64,000 nucleotides of DNA from Liriodendron chinense. Its lineage: Eukaryota > Streptophyta > Magnoliopsida > Magnoliales > Magnoliaceae. A program made the position numbers and the translations under genes. Position 1 is the stretch's first letter. Each line of letters starts with the position of its first letter. The DNA is taken from the NCBI GenBank assembly GCA_003013855.2, contig ML058465.1:682001-746000 (forward strand), read 5' to 3'. The notes under the pieces are model-generated. The model was given only the letters and a program-made list of their open reading frames with translations. It made no database searches and was not told the origin of the DNA. Below are positions 39,330-50,137 of the stretch, piece by piece.

Positions 39330-40250
39330 AGGGACGCGGATTAGGTACTATTGGGACTGTTTCGTTCTTGGGACATGCTGGGCTCCGAGGGGCTACTATG
39401 ATATATGGCTTTTATCCACACTGTCCATCCATTTTTTCATATCATTTTAGATTATTAGCCCAAAATTAAGGTAGATCCAATGCTCAAGTAGAGCTAGACA
39501 TCGAGTCAAATTAAGTCAAGTTAGGCCTAGCTCAGCTCAACTCGACCAGCGGACAATCTTGGTTCGAGCTTGGCTCAGCCATCGACCTAAAATAGCATAC
39601 TCGGCTTGATTTAGTCAACCTTTCAAGCTGAGTTTAAACCACTTCGAGCCAATTTCAAGTCTGAAAAAGCCCAAATTTTAAATAAGCCTGGCTTAAGATA
39701 GTTCAAAATTTGGGCCTGAAGGTAACCCAAGCCCATTAACACTCTCTTACTACTACTTTTATAGAAAACTTTCCCTTTTATTCATTTGCTCACATCCAAT
39801 GTGGGATTAAAAAACCTCACTTTCCAACTACCTGAGTTGAGTCAAATTCAAACTGAGCCAACATGAACCGAGCTTCGAGTCAAGTCGAATTGAGTTTGAT
39901 CCAACTCATACTTGACTCGATTTTTTTTTCTCGAACCACACCTGCTTAGCTCGACTCGGTTTGAACTCAGCAATGAGTTGAGTCGAATCAAGTTTTTTTA
40001 AGCCAAGCCGAGTTGAGTTAAAATGAGTTGGCACAGCTCATGTCCAACTCTACGCTCAAGTGGACCATACCACGGGAAGCAAAGGTGATAATGATGTCCA
40101 CCATTGAAACCATCCTAAGGCTAATTGTGTAGTATATTTGCCATCCAACCTATTCATAGGGTCAGGTATGCTTTAAGTTTTAGGCTCATGTCATAAAATA
40201 AGCTGCGAAAATGGCCAGATGGTGTGAATAAAGACATACAATCTCCTTCC
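39330..40250. mobile_element. Palindromic MULE-like element split by a hAT MITE
   Basis: Starts near GGACGCGGATTAGGTACT, a family-type end. GGGGCTACTATGATATATGG, CTGTCCATCCATTTTTTC and AGGTAGATCCAATGCTCAAG continue after the hAT insertion as GCTCAAGTGGACCATACC and mirrored words to about 40250. Right end not preserved. Confidence 0.6.
39489..40052. mobile_element. hAT-type MITE rich in GAGTTGAGTCGA words
   Basis: 564 bp. Ends TAGAGCTAGACATCGAG and CATGTCCAACTCTA are inverted. Flanks TGCTCAAG (39481-39488) and CGCTCAAG (40053-40060) are an 8-bp duplication with one mismatch. The interior is degenerate GAGCTCGACTCG-type sequence. Confidence 0.72.
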
Positions 40251-40259
40251 ATTAAGTTA

Positions 40260-41500
40260 TACGCAACCTAACAACTTTTCAACATGTTTCATGTCGGGCA
40301 AGTGTGCCACCAACAAAGATAGGGCCATCGTTGACACAAGGAGGGCGTGATTAGGTCGATCACTGTTTACCTAATCGGATAAATACCTTGAGTCCACAAG
40401 ACCTCCGGGAATCCTCAACTGGACTTCCTCGAATTCATAAGAGAAAGTAAAAAAAAATAGAAAATAAATTCAAGAAAATTCGTAATAATAAATTAAATGA
40501 GAATTAACATGACGACAATGCTTTAAATAAGAAATTAAACCCTAGGTAGAAGTTTTAGACTTCAACTCAAACTAAAACACCTAGAAAACGAAACTTACTA
40601 TAAATAATAAACCTATTATTTATAGAAGTCTTTCAATCTTACTAAAACTCATGGTTTGCAGCAAAAAAATAAAAAGTTTTCAAATAGGCTCAACCACATT
40701 GTTCTATTAATTATTCTAAGTCATTTCCATGTTGGGCACAAACTCTAAAACCCTACGGATCAAAAGTTATTATCAAAACAAAACTTATTATAAATAGTAA
40801 AATTGAAATAAAACTAAGCTAATGACCATAGATTAAGTTGAATCTTGCAATTCTGGCATAGCCGGGTTGGTTGGCTAAAGTAGCTTAAGATATCCTAAAA
40901 TCATATATTATACGCTCAAAAACTCATCTTGAATTGCAAGATACGACCGTTTTACGACTCTGATCGTTTCTGACCTTAACCAGTCTTCTTTTGGTCCATC
41001 TGGGCCATGTAATAGTCGACGGCGACCCGCTATACATCAATTGTGTGCATACCCAACATAACAATTTTTTAACATGTTTTACATGATAGCAACACATTAC
41101 CTAATCAAATCCCACCATAGGATTACCACCATTGAATTTACTATTGTAGGGTCACTATGCAATGAGTGCCGGTTGAATTGTACTCCACCAATGAGAAAGT
41201 GCAATTTGTGCCCGAATAACACAAGGTTCTAAAGCTAAATTTGCCCATAAATTTTATTGAAGGAGTCTTTACTTTTTTGCTATGATTGCAAGCTTGAAGG
41301 GAGTTATGTATGATGGGTATCTTTTCATTAGCGCTGGACAGACCCATTGGACCTAATCACATCTCGTTCGTAACCCAAAGCTCAATGAGGCTCACACATG
41401 ATGCATCTACCTGGTAGGTCCATTTCTTCAAATCACTTTAAGATATAAACCCAAACATGAGGGATACAAAACTCAATTGGGGCAGAAGCAGATTGTGTGC
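40260..41500. other. Intergenic, unassigned
   Basis: AT-rich, no exon or transposon domain recognised. 40430-40640 has A-rich, retroelement-like sequence without motifs I can name. Confidence 0.4.
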
Positions 41501-42160
41501 TAAGTAAACTCTGTAGGGCCCACCATGATTTATGTCAAGTGGACCACATCACAGGAATTGAATGCTTACATTTGAAAACTTCCTGGGGACACATAAGTTT
41601 TAGATAAGCTGATATTTGTGTTTTCCCTTCATCCATGCCGTTGTGACTTTATGAACAAGTTGGATGACAAATAAATATCACTGTGAGCTGAGGAGGGTTT
41701 CAACAAGGACATTATTAGTCCCACTGATTCCTGTAGTATGGTCCACTTGAGCTTTGCTTATGATTCAACTCTGGGATCATGCCTTAAAATGATTTGGAAA
41801 ACAGATGCTTGGGGTGGATAAGACATACATCCGCTGTTGAAACTTTACTGGGCCACTATGATGTTTGGATTCCATCCAACCCATTCATAAGGTGACTTCC
41901 ACCTAGATGAAGAAAACACACACATAACCCTGACTTAAAAACTCATGTGGGCCCCCTAACGTTTAAATGGTGGACGTTCAATCTTCACTCATACGGCCCA
42001 CTTGAGTTTTGGATGTGCTTCATATATGGCTCATATCCTAAAATGGTGAAACGGATGGCCGAAATGGATATAACACATATCTTGGTGGGCCCTACAGAGC
42101 TTTGGGTCTTCCCTGTGCCCTCGAGTACCGGCAAGTCGCCTCCATTTGCGTAGGAAGTTT
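41500..42160. mobile_element. Inverted-repeat element(s) of the GGGCCCACC family
   Basis: GTAGGGCCCACCATGATTTATG on the left and ATCTTGGTGGGCCCTACAGAG on the right form opposed ends, with mirrored GTGGACCACATCACAGGAA / TTCCTGTAGTATGGTCCAC inside. A second mirrored pair suggests two nested or fused copies. Confidence 0.5.
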
Positions 42161-42194
42161 GTCCCATGATAATGGCAGGCTCTTACATGAAAAT

Positions 42195-42684
42195 CGGATT
42201 GCGTCCTAACCTCAGCTTGTCTCCAAATCAGAGTGGGCAGGGGCCATAAGGGTCCACCATGATGTATGGGTTTTATCTACACCGTCCATTGGCTTTGCCA
42301 CATTGTTTTATTGTATAAGCCCAAAAATGAGGCAGATTTAAGATGCAAGTGGACCACACCATAAGAAGTAGCAGTGGTAGTGACACCTACCGCTGAAACC
42401 TTCCCAGGGTCTACCATGATGGTTAAGTGACATCCAACCTGTTCATAAAGGTCACATAGAGCTGGATATAGGGAAAACACAAATATCAGCTTGATCCAAA
42501 ACTTCTGATGCTCCTGAGAAGTTTTCAACGGTAGGAGTTTAATCCTCACCGTGTAATCCACTTGAGCCTTGGATTTGCCTCATTTTCAGGGATATAAACT
42601 AAAATGATATGGAAAAGTCGATGAATGGTGTGGATAAAACCCATACATGGCCCTTCAAAGCCTCTGCCCGACGCAATCCGCATT
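42195..42684. mobile_element. Palindromic Mutator-like MITE with exact target duplication
   Basis: 490 bp flanked by the perfect 9-bp direct repeat CATGAAAAT (42186-42194, 42685-42693). Ends CGGATTGCGTCC and GACGCAATCCGCATT are inverted. The interior mirrors itself (GTGGACCACACC / TGTAATCCACTTGAG; CACCGTCCATTGG / GAATGGTGTGGAT). Confidence 0.82.
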
Positions 42685-43086
42685 CATGAAAATGATCTCT
42701 CTAATTATTAGGTGAGGTGAGCTACACTTATAAGCTGAGTTGGACCACCTATTTTTCCTAAAGTCCAAATGTCTGGCCCACCTGATGAGATTACCTGCTT
42801 TATTTTTATGGAGCATATGCCCTGTGTTGGCAGGATATGTCGGCATGAGAAGGTGTCACTGTATGAAAAGTTAGCTGAGTGCCTAAAGCTTTTTAGTGGG
42901 ATTGATGATAAGTGGTCACTGCCAAATCACTTAGAAACTGCATACCTAGCATGTGAGTAATTCAAATTAACCAATATATCCATGGCCCTATTTAGGATTG
43001 TGACTTGGTAACAGTGGACCTTCCAAAAGCGGATTGCCATTCAAGTAGGAGTGGCAATCAGCTGGGCTAGATTAGTTATGGCCTTA

Positions 43087-43817
43087 GGTGCTGTTTGGTA
43101 AACTGAAAAATTAAGTCCGAAAATTAATTTAAGTACTGAAAACTTAAAGTGCTGAATTTAAGTACTTATAAGAACTGAAAAATCTGTTTGGTAATTTATC
43201 TAAAAACTACCATTGAAAACTTATCACGGCCACAAAAGCTTCGGATCAAGCTAATATTTGTGTTTTCCCTTAATCCAGGTCTTTGTATTATGATGAACTG
43301 GGTTCATGGTAAATAAACATCATGGTGGGCCCTAATAAGGTTTCAATGGTGGGCATCATTGTCCCCATTGCTTTCAGTGGTGTGGTCCACCTGAGGTTTG
43401 GACCTGTCTCATTTTTGGGCTCATGCCTTAAAATCATCTCTCCAAATGGATAAACTATGTAGATATAATACATACATTATGTTGGGGCTTATAGAATTTG
43501 GGGACTTCAAGTATTTGCGTGGGGTGGTTTCATGGATGGGAAAGTAAACAAAGATGGGTAATCTTGCCATTTCTAAATGTTAATAGGGATACTTTTGTCA
43601 ATTTTTATCTAAAAATTTAAAGAGAAACCACTTACTGCATTCAGCTATAAGCTTTAAGTCAAGTTGGCATGACTTAAAATAATCCACTTAATTTAAGTGA
43701 TTTTTCCAATTAAGCACTTAAATTTTTTTAGTTACCAAACGGTCTGAATTACTAAAATCACTGAAATTATCATTTTTTAGTGATAAGTTGTGGAATTAAG
43801 TTTTACCAAACGCACCC
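43087..43817. mobile_element. PIF/Harbinger-type element, copy A
   Basis: 731 bp. Ends GGTGCTGTTTGGTAAACTG and TTTTACCAAACGCACCC are inverted; TTA flanks both sides (43084-43086, 43818-43820). About 95% alike by eye to 56402-57137, same orientation. No transposase. Confidence 0.88.
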
Positions 43818-43820
43818 TTA

Positions 43821-44542
43821 GCCTGGTCCTAGTCGTAGTCGGGCTAGAAATGCCTCCAGCCTAGCCCTAGCCCAATGACGGGCTTTGTCTGGATTAGACC
43901 TTTAAGGAAAAGAGTGACATGATCAAAGGTTTGTTTATCTAAGATTTTTTCTTTCAGCGTCCCCTCCATCCACGAAAAATCCCTTCAAGTAAATGGTTTT
44001 GATCATAATTAAAAACATGTCTCCAAGACAAAGTGCTTTTATATTATAGATTAGGACCAGTCATAAGTGTCTTCAAATTGTATAACAACAACCGCACTTT
44101 ATGATTTGATCGGGCCAATCATTGCTAGCCCAGGCCTGGCCTGAACAACAGGCCTAGATTTTAAGTCCAAGCAATCAAGCCAAGTTTAGAGGTCCAAGCC
44201 TTTGGCTCTATAGGGCCACATCAAGCAATGTGACCCATTGCCACTCTTCTTTAAATGGTACAAAATAACCTAGCATTCAGGCCCCTTTCATGGGTTGTGA
44301 TTCAATGAGGGATCATTCATGTGAGGGGGCAAAAATTACCGGTGGATCAACAATCCGACAACGCAAGAGTCAAGTCATTAGCTACGATACATTATGAACA
44401 TACCATGGTCCAAAAATAACATAGGCTCATTAATCAAACAATTCAAACTTGTATTAGAAAAATGCAGTTAAGATAAGAAGACTTTCCAATTATCCAAATT
44501 CAATACAAATGTTTAGCTCACTTGATGAGTATACTATCCTAA
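43821..44542. other. Intergenic, unassigned
   Basis: CTAGCCCTAGCC and AGGCCTGGCC words at 43820-43900 and 44110-44240 suggest a low-complexity MITE like the hAT ones, but ends are not clear. No genes. Confidence 0.4.
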
Positions 44543-45213
44543 GGGCTCGTTTGGTTGGCATCTTGGAAACCTGTTTCCAGCTTAAAATCAGATTCTGCAG
44601 CTTAAATTTTAGATTCCACCAGAATTTGATTTTAACTTGTGTATTAGGTAGCAAATTCTAGCCAAACAAGATTCCTTTTGAAAACCTAAATTGACTGGAA
44701 CTGGATTAGTGAAAACGGTGTGTGCGACTGTTTCTACGGAAGGGAAAAGAGGCAGAAGTGAGCGTCACCACCTCCGTGTATGCATTTTACATCTATGATG
44801 TATGTGTTTTATATCCACACAGTCCATCAGTTTTGAGAGCTCAATTAAGGGCATTGGACAAAAACTGAGGCAGATCTAAATACCAAGTGGGCCACACCAC
44901 AGGAAAACAATGTTGATTGAACGTCCACCATTAAAAATTTCCTAGGGCGCACTATAATGTTTATTTATCATCCAACCTGGCCATCTATCTTGTGAGACTA
45001 CAATAGGCCAGGGGTAAGGTTCTCAAGCAGATCTGAAGCCCAAGTGGGCCATACCACAAGCTACGGTTGGAACACGATCTAGATTGCACCTTTTTCAACC
45101 AAACAGCAAGATCGAGATGAAACCTCGGTTCCACTCTAGTTTCTGCAACTTTGGATCCCAACAATGGAATTTAGATTTTCCCTAGAATTTGGATTCTGCA
45201 ACCAAACATGTCC
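44543..45213. mobile_element. PIF/Harbinger-type element with an inserted GGGCCCACC-family piece
   Basis: 671 bp. Ends GGGCTCGTTTGGTTGG and CAACCAAACATGTCC are inverted; TAA on both sides (44540-44542, 45214-45216). Inside, 44770-45070 carries GTGGGCCACACCACAGGAA and related words. Its end sequence recalls the element at 22411. Confidence 0.7.
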
Positions 45214-45326
45214 TAATTATTTTTGTATATGGAGTGTTTATGATGCACACTACTTGCCCTAGATCTTTGTCACTTGTGCCACCTAATGTGGGAATTAGGC
45301 CAATGTTTGATGGGAGTTATAATCAA

Positions 45327-47008
45327 GAGTTATTGCCATACAAGTACCTATCTTTTGGGCCATAGACGGATTAGTACCTACTTTTAAACTTATTCCAAAT
45401 CAGTACCTAAGGATTGCAAACATTAGTCATATTGGTACCCACCGTCTATCTTCCCTACGTATATGATACAAAGCCATACGGTATTTTTAAAAAGACGATA
45501 TTATCCCTCCTTTTGGTTGCAAACAGACGGATACATGTGTGTAATCTCAACCTATCATCGGAAGTTATGTGGGGCCCACAAAGATGACCTAGACAAATTT
45601 ACTCCGTCTATCAATTTCTATTCATCAAAAGCTTCTAATAAATGGAAAAAACTTAATCAAGTGGGCCACACTGCATGAACAATAATATCTCAAATGTGCA
45701 CCATTTAAACCTTCATTGAGCTAATCTCCACTGTTTTGTATATCGTGGTCCACTGGAGATTTGGATCTGCTTCATTTTTAGGCTCATCCCCTAAGTTTAA
45801 TATAGAAAAACGGATACACGGTGTGGATATACAACATATCAGCAAGGTAGGCCCTACAAATTTACAACCATTAAAATATAACTCTCCTAACCCCTCTCCT
45901 AGGGAGGTTTCAACGGTAGTAATTTACCTACCCACCTTTTCCTTTAGTGAGGCCCACTTGAGTCTTGGATCCAGTTCATTTTTGTTCTCATGTTGTAAAA
46001 TGAGTTCCCAAAACGGATGGACGGGGTGGATTTATAAAAAAACATCACTTTGGGCCCTACCTTATTAGATGGTTAGAATTGTTTAATCGCAGAATGTTGG
46101 ATCTAATCCATCCATGAGGTAGGCCCCACTAGCTGGCCTTGCTTGTCATGCAATGGGTCCACACGACGTGGATATAACATAAACATCATGGTGGGTCCCC
46201 AGATCACACCTAGTAAGGGCATTCAAAGGCAGCGGTGTCCTCTGGACGATGTCTATTCCAGCGACCCCTTTTATTGTTATTATTGTGCTTTCCTAGCAAG
46301 GTGGGGTCAACACGGAAAATCTAATATGTCCATCGAATTGGCCAGCTCATGGCCTGCCCAAAGAGATCTGGTTTGGACATAATAGACAACATAAAAAATC
46401 ACAGTAGGCCTAAGAAGGTTTCAATGGTAGAAATTATTCTCGTTGGTATGGTCCATTTGAAATCTTGATCTTCTTCATTTTCAGACCCATGACCTAAAAT
46501 AAACTGGAGAAACAGATGAACTGCGTGGATCTAACTTATACATCATGGTGGGGCCCACGAGTGGCCATCAGACAGCTGTCAAAAAGGGCAGCGACTTGAC
46601 TCCACCGTTCCATATGGTGTGTTCCACTTGAGACTCGGATTCGTTGGCCCGAAAATGATTTGACAAAATAGATGGACGGATGGATGAAACACATATATCA
46701 TGGTGGGGCCCGTGAGTGGGGCCCTTATTACCACCCAAGAGGGCTTCCGCCCTTGCCAACACTAGACAGTGGCGTCCTTAGGATGAGTTGTCTGTATAGT
46801 AAGCACCATCATCATTCTATATAAGTAGGGGTAAATGCGTTTTTTGGTGACAAATTGGATGTCTGTGTTACTCCTCTATCAATCAATGTCAACAAAGTAA
46901 TAAGATGTCCGTATATTATAAACCTTAGATACTGATTTGGAATAAGTTTAAAATGAAGTACTAATCCATCTATGCCCCAAAAGATAGGTACCTGTACGGC
47001 AATAACTC
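45327..47008. mobile_element. Mutator-like element with about 85-bp terminal inverted repeats
   Basis: 1682 bp. Perfect 9-bp target duplication TATAATCAA (45318-45326, 47009-47017). TIRs start GAGTTATTGCCATACAAGTA and hold CTATCTTTTGGG, GGATTAGTACCTAC and TTATTCCAAATCAGTACC, mirrored at the right end (GATTTGGAATAAGTTT, CCCAAAAGATAGGTACC, GGCAATAACTC). The interior holds several GGGCCCACC-family pieces (e.g. 46140-46720) but no MURA-like frame. Inserted in duplication copy A. Confidence 0.88.
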
Positions 47009-47838
47009 TATAATCAATCGTATAAAGCAACTGAGAACTGATCAGCAACAGGTAAGGTACTACAACCTGTGGCACTATAAATAAAAGTTGGACTCATGTG
47101 ATGGACGGTTTAGATTAATGATCGATTTTTTATAGATATACATGATATGAACCACCTATTTTTCAGATGTAAGTGTCAAGCAAACTTCAGGTAAACAACT
47201 TTCCATTAAACAAGACAATGCCGACAACCATATAAAGATAACATCTATCATTGAATCGTCACCGTTCATAACATTGGAAAATGCAATCCTTTGTGTACCA
47301 TTTTCACGTGCATCACACATGCATTTAGCTATTATTCTTCCCAAGTATTATAATAACTTTCAAAGTAAGAGGATTTATACAACAATTAGGTAAAATATCA
47401 ATGAATAAATAAATAAAACTTGTTGTAACATTTTGTAGGGCCCACTAAGAAAATGAGAACTAATCACCTGCATCCGGCTGCATTCTAACTAACCATGCGG
47501 TGCTACCTTTCCTGCCAAAATACCACTTCTGTAAGACATCTTTTCCGTTAAAACAGATAGCCCCCAGAAATGAAGGCAACCCATTTGAAAATAAGTCCGA
47601 TCCACTCACTAGGTGGGCCACACCTGTATTTCAAGTCAAAACGGTTGGTTATACTTTGATCCAACGACGTGGACAACCAATTACTGTACTGGCCTGATTT
47701 TTGTGCCAGGTGATCTTCATGATACAAGGAGACAATCTGCATGTTAGGTATGTCTTACACAAGTGGCACATGGGCAGGAAAAATGATGCTGTTACTGCTG
47801 TATGATAACTCAGCATACAACTGGCTGCAGGTGATCAG

Positions 47839-48013
47839 TTATATTACATTAAAAAAAAAAAAAAAGAGTGGACTTAGCCATTGGTCCCCATCCATATAAG
47901 AAACATTGAGGAAAGGAGAAGCTTTTGCATCAGTGAGTCTTCGAAGATATGGCACCCTCATTGATAGATTGGCCCCACCACCCATGCAATTATACTCTCC
48001 ATAGAAGATATTC
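47839..48013 (-). pseudogene. Duplicate copy of pectinesterase terminal exon
   Basis: Near-identical second copy of exon 5, with its acceptor AACAG intact. Changes: TIFYGEY to NIFYGEY and YIDGDQWL to YMDGDQWL. The original stop context (CGCTAG) is missing, so the frame runs through a poly-T tract (several Phe) to a stop at 47839. No copies of exons 1-4 accompany it. It is either dead or an alternative terminal exon spliced from exon 4; the acceptor and phase would allow the latter. Confidence 0.85.
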
Positions 48014-48143
48014 CTGTTCATAAAAATAAAATAAAAAATAAGCCATGCACCTCATACTCTACACTGGTTGGGCTGGACATGGGCCCAATTGTGCTGAGCT
48101 TATGAGCTTGCGGTATGGTCCGGTTGAGTTTTCTTGAGTAAGA

Positions 48144-49029
48144 TGTTTCTAATTCGGGTTTCTTCCTATTTAAAAAAGTGTATTACATGAATTAGGTATC
48201 CTAGGTGTGCAAGGGTTGAGAGAGAGAGAGTTTTAGGGCGTGTTTGGCGCATGGTATTAGAAGGGATGGGATGGTATTAGGTGGGATTAACATCATTTAT
48301 TGCACAATGATTACATGTCTGGTAATCCCATGGTATTTCCATATCCAATCCCATGTTTGGGATCAGATACTTACCATGGGAAAACCATTGGATTAAGCAA
48401 AATCCCGTTTGGCGGACCATGAAATTGCAATCAAAGGACCAAATTCACAACGGATGTTCGTCACTAGAACATGTATATAACCATAGTGTCATGTATAAAG
48501 GACTTATATGGATGAACGACATGGATAAAACACATGCATCAACGTGGGGCCCACGTGTGTGGGATTTTGAAATCCCATGGAAATCCCATATGGGATTCAG
48601 TGCAATTCCATCCCACCTAATCCCAAGCCTCCCATCCTTCCCAAACATCATATGGAATTTGCACGAAACCAAATGCAATTCTATCCCACCAAATCTCATC
48701 TAATACCATGCCCCAAACACCCCCTTAGGGTGAGAGATAGAGCTTTAGAGGAAGGGTTACGTTGGTTTTCCTCTTGAAGAGCTTGAAATTTCTCTTGTAG
48801 GCTTGAATTTAGTGTAAGGTTTCTTCATACTTTTGTAAATTTTGATTCATAGTGGATTGGTGTCACTTTGTGTCGTGGTTAATTTTTTACCCATGAGAGG
48901 TTTTTCTACGTAAAATTTGGATTACTTCCTGAGTATGTTGATTTGTTTGGTTGATTGCATTATGTTTGTTCCTGATTTGATTGCTCCTTTCTCGCTTCCG
49001 TTGCGGGGCTGATCGCTTATATCCCAACA
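48144..49029 (+). mobile_element. Solo LTR (copia-like) at the duplication junction
   Basis: Begins TGTTTCTAATTCGGG and ends CTTATATCCCAACA, giving TGTT...AACA ends. The interior is LTR-like (GTGTCGTGGTTAATTTTT, GAGGTTTTTCTACG). It is interrupted by the MITE at 48236-48724. It fills the gap between copies A and B almost exactly. No matching 5-bp target duplication is seen, so the edges are tentative. Confidence 0.55.
48236..48724. mobile_element. PIF/Harbinger-type MITE, copy 2
   Basis: 489 bp. Ends GGGCGTGTTTGGCGCATGG and CCATGCCCCAAACACCCCC form a terminal inverted repeat. The flanking TTA (48233-48235 and 48725-48727) is a perfect 3-bp target duplication typical of PIF/Harbinger. The interior is homologous to 2469-2958 in the opposite orientation. 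Long open frames within it are chance. Confidence 0.85.
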
Positions 49030-49564
49030 CTACCTACCGCATATCTTTATCACTTGCGCCACATAATGTGGGAACTAGGCCCACTTTTGATGGGAGTTAT
49101 CAATCGCGGCCACTTTCCATAAATAAAAAGCAACTGAGAACTGATCAGCAACATGCAAGGTACTGCAAACCTGTGGTGCTATAAATAAAAGTTGGGCCCA
49201 CATGATGGAGGGTTTAGATTAATGATTGAAAATTTTAAATATAACTGGCATGGACCACCTATTTTTCAGATGTAAGTGTCAAACAAACTTCAGTTAACAA
49301 CTTTCCATTAAACAAGACAATGCCGACAACCCCATAAAGATAATAACATCTATCATTGTATCGTCACCGTTCATAACATGGGAAAATGCAATCCTTTCCG
49401 TACCATTTTCACGTGCATCACACATGCATTCCACCATTATTCTTCCCAAGTATTTATATTAACTTGCAAAGTAAGAGGATTTATACAACAATTAGGTAAA
49501 ATATCAATCAATAAATAAATAAATCTTGTTGTGACATTTTGTAGGGCCCACATAGTAAAATGAG

Positions 49565-49950
49565 AACTAATCACCTGCAGCCAGCTGCATGCTAACTCAC
49601 CATGCTGTGCTACCTTTCCGGCCAAAATACCACTTCTGTAAGACATCTATTCCGTTAAAAAAGATAACCCCCACAAATGAAGGCCACCCATTTAAAAATA
49701 AGTCTGATCCACTCATTAGGTGGGCCACACTTGTATTTAAAGTCAAAACGGTTGGTTGTACTTTGATCCAACGGCGTGCATAACCAATGACTGTACTGGC
49801 CTGATTTTTGTGCCAGGTAATCTTCATGATACAAGCCGACAATCTGCATGATAGGTATGTCATACACAAGTGGCACATGGGCAGGAAAAATGGTGCTGTT
49901 ACTACTGTATGATAACTCAGCATACAACTGGCTGCAGGTGATCACTTATA
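49565..49950. mobile_element. Inverted-repeat element in the pectinesterase 3' flank
   Basis: AACTAATCACCTGCAGCCAG and its mirror CTGGCTGCAGGTGATCACTT bound about 380 bp just past the stop codon. The other duplication copy has it too (about 47457-47845), so it predates the duplication. No clean target duplication. Confidence 0.6.
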
Positions 49951-49954
49951 TTAC

Positions 49955-49983
<29 letters not shown>

Positions 49984-49985
<2 letters not shown>

Positions 49986-50137
49986 AGCGGAGTGGACTTA
50001 GCCATTGGTCCCCATCAATATAAGAAACATTGAGGAAAGGAGAAGCTTGTGCATCAGTGAGTCTTTGAAGATATGGCACCCTCATTGATAGATTGGCCCC
50101 ACCACCCATGCAATTATACTCTCCATAGAAGATAGTC
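49984..50137 (-). CDS. Pectinesterase exon 5 (terminal)
   Basis: 154 bp. Acceptor GAACAG, G completes Gln, then TIFYGEYNCMGGGANLSMR and NVSYIDGDQWL, SPLR and stop TAG. The stop lies a few bases before a long A/T homopolymer (49957-49980). An inverted-repeat element follows in the 3' flank. Confidence 0.92.

Larger units (their letters stand above)
45247..48133. repeat. Segmental duplication, copy A (split by a MULE insertion)
   Basis: 45247-45326 plus 47018-48133 match 49026-50266 in the same orientation. The shared block includes CACTTGYGCCAC, GATGGGAGTTAT, GCAACTGAGAACTGATCAGC, an inverted-repeat element and the pectinesterase last exon. Copy A is interrupted by the 1.68-kb element at 45327-47008, absent from copy B. 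Divergence looks like several per cent. Confidence 0.85.

Noticed and set aside
43288..43473. 61-residue minus frame repeated at 56561-56788
   Set aside because: Part of the paired PIF-type elements; no domain and not independent of them.
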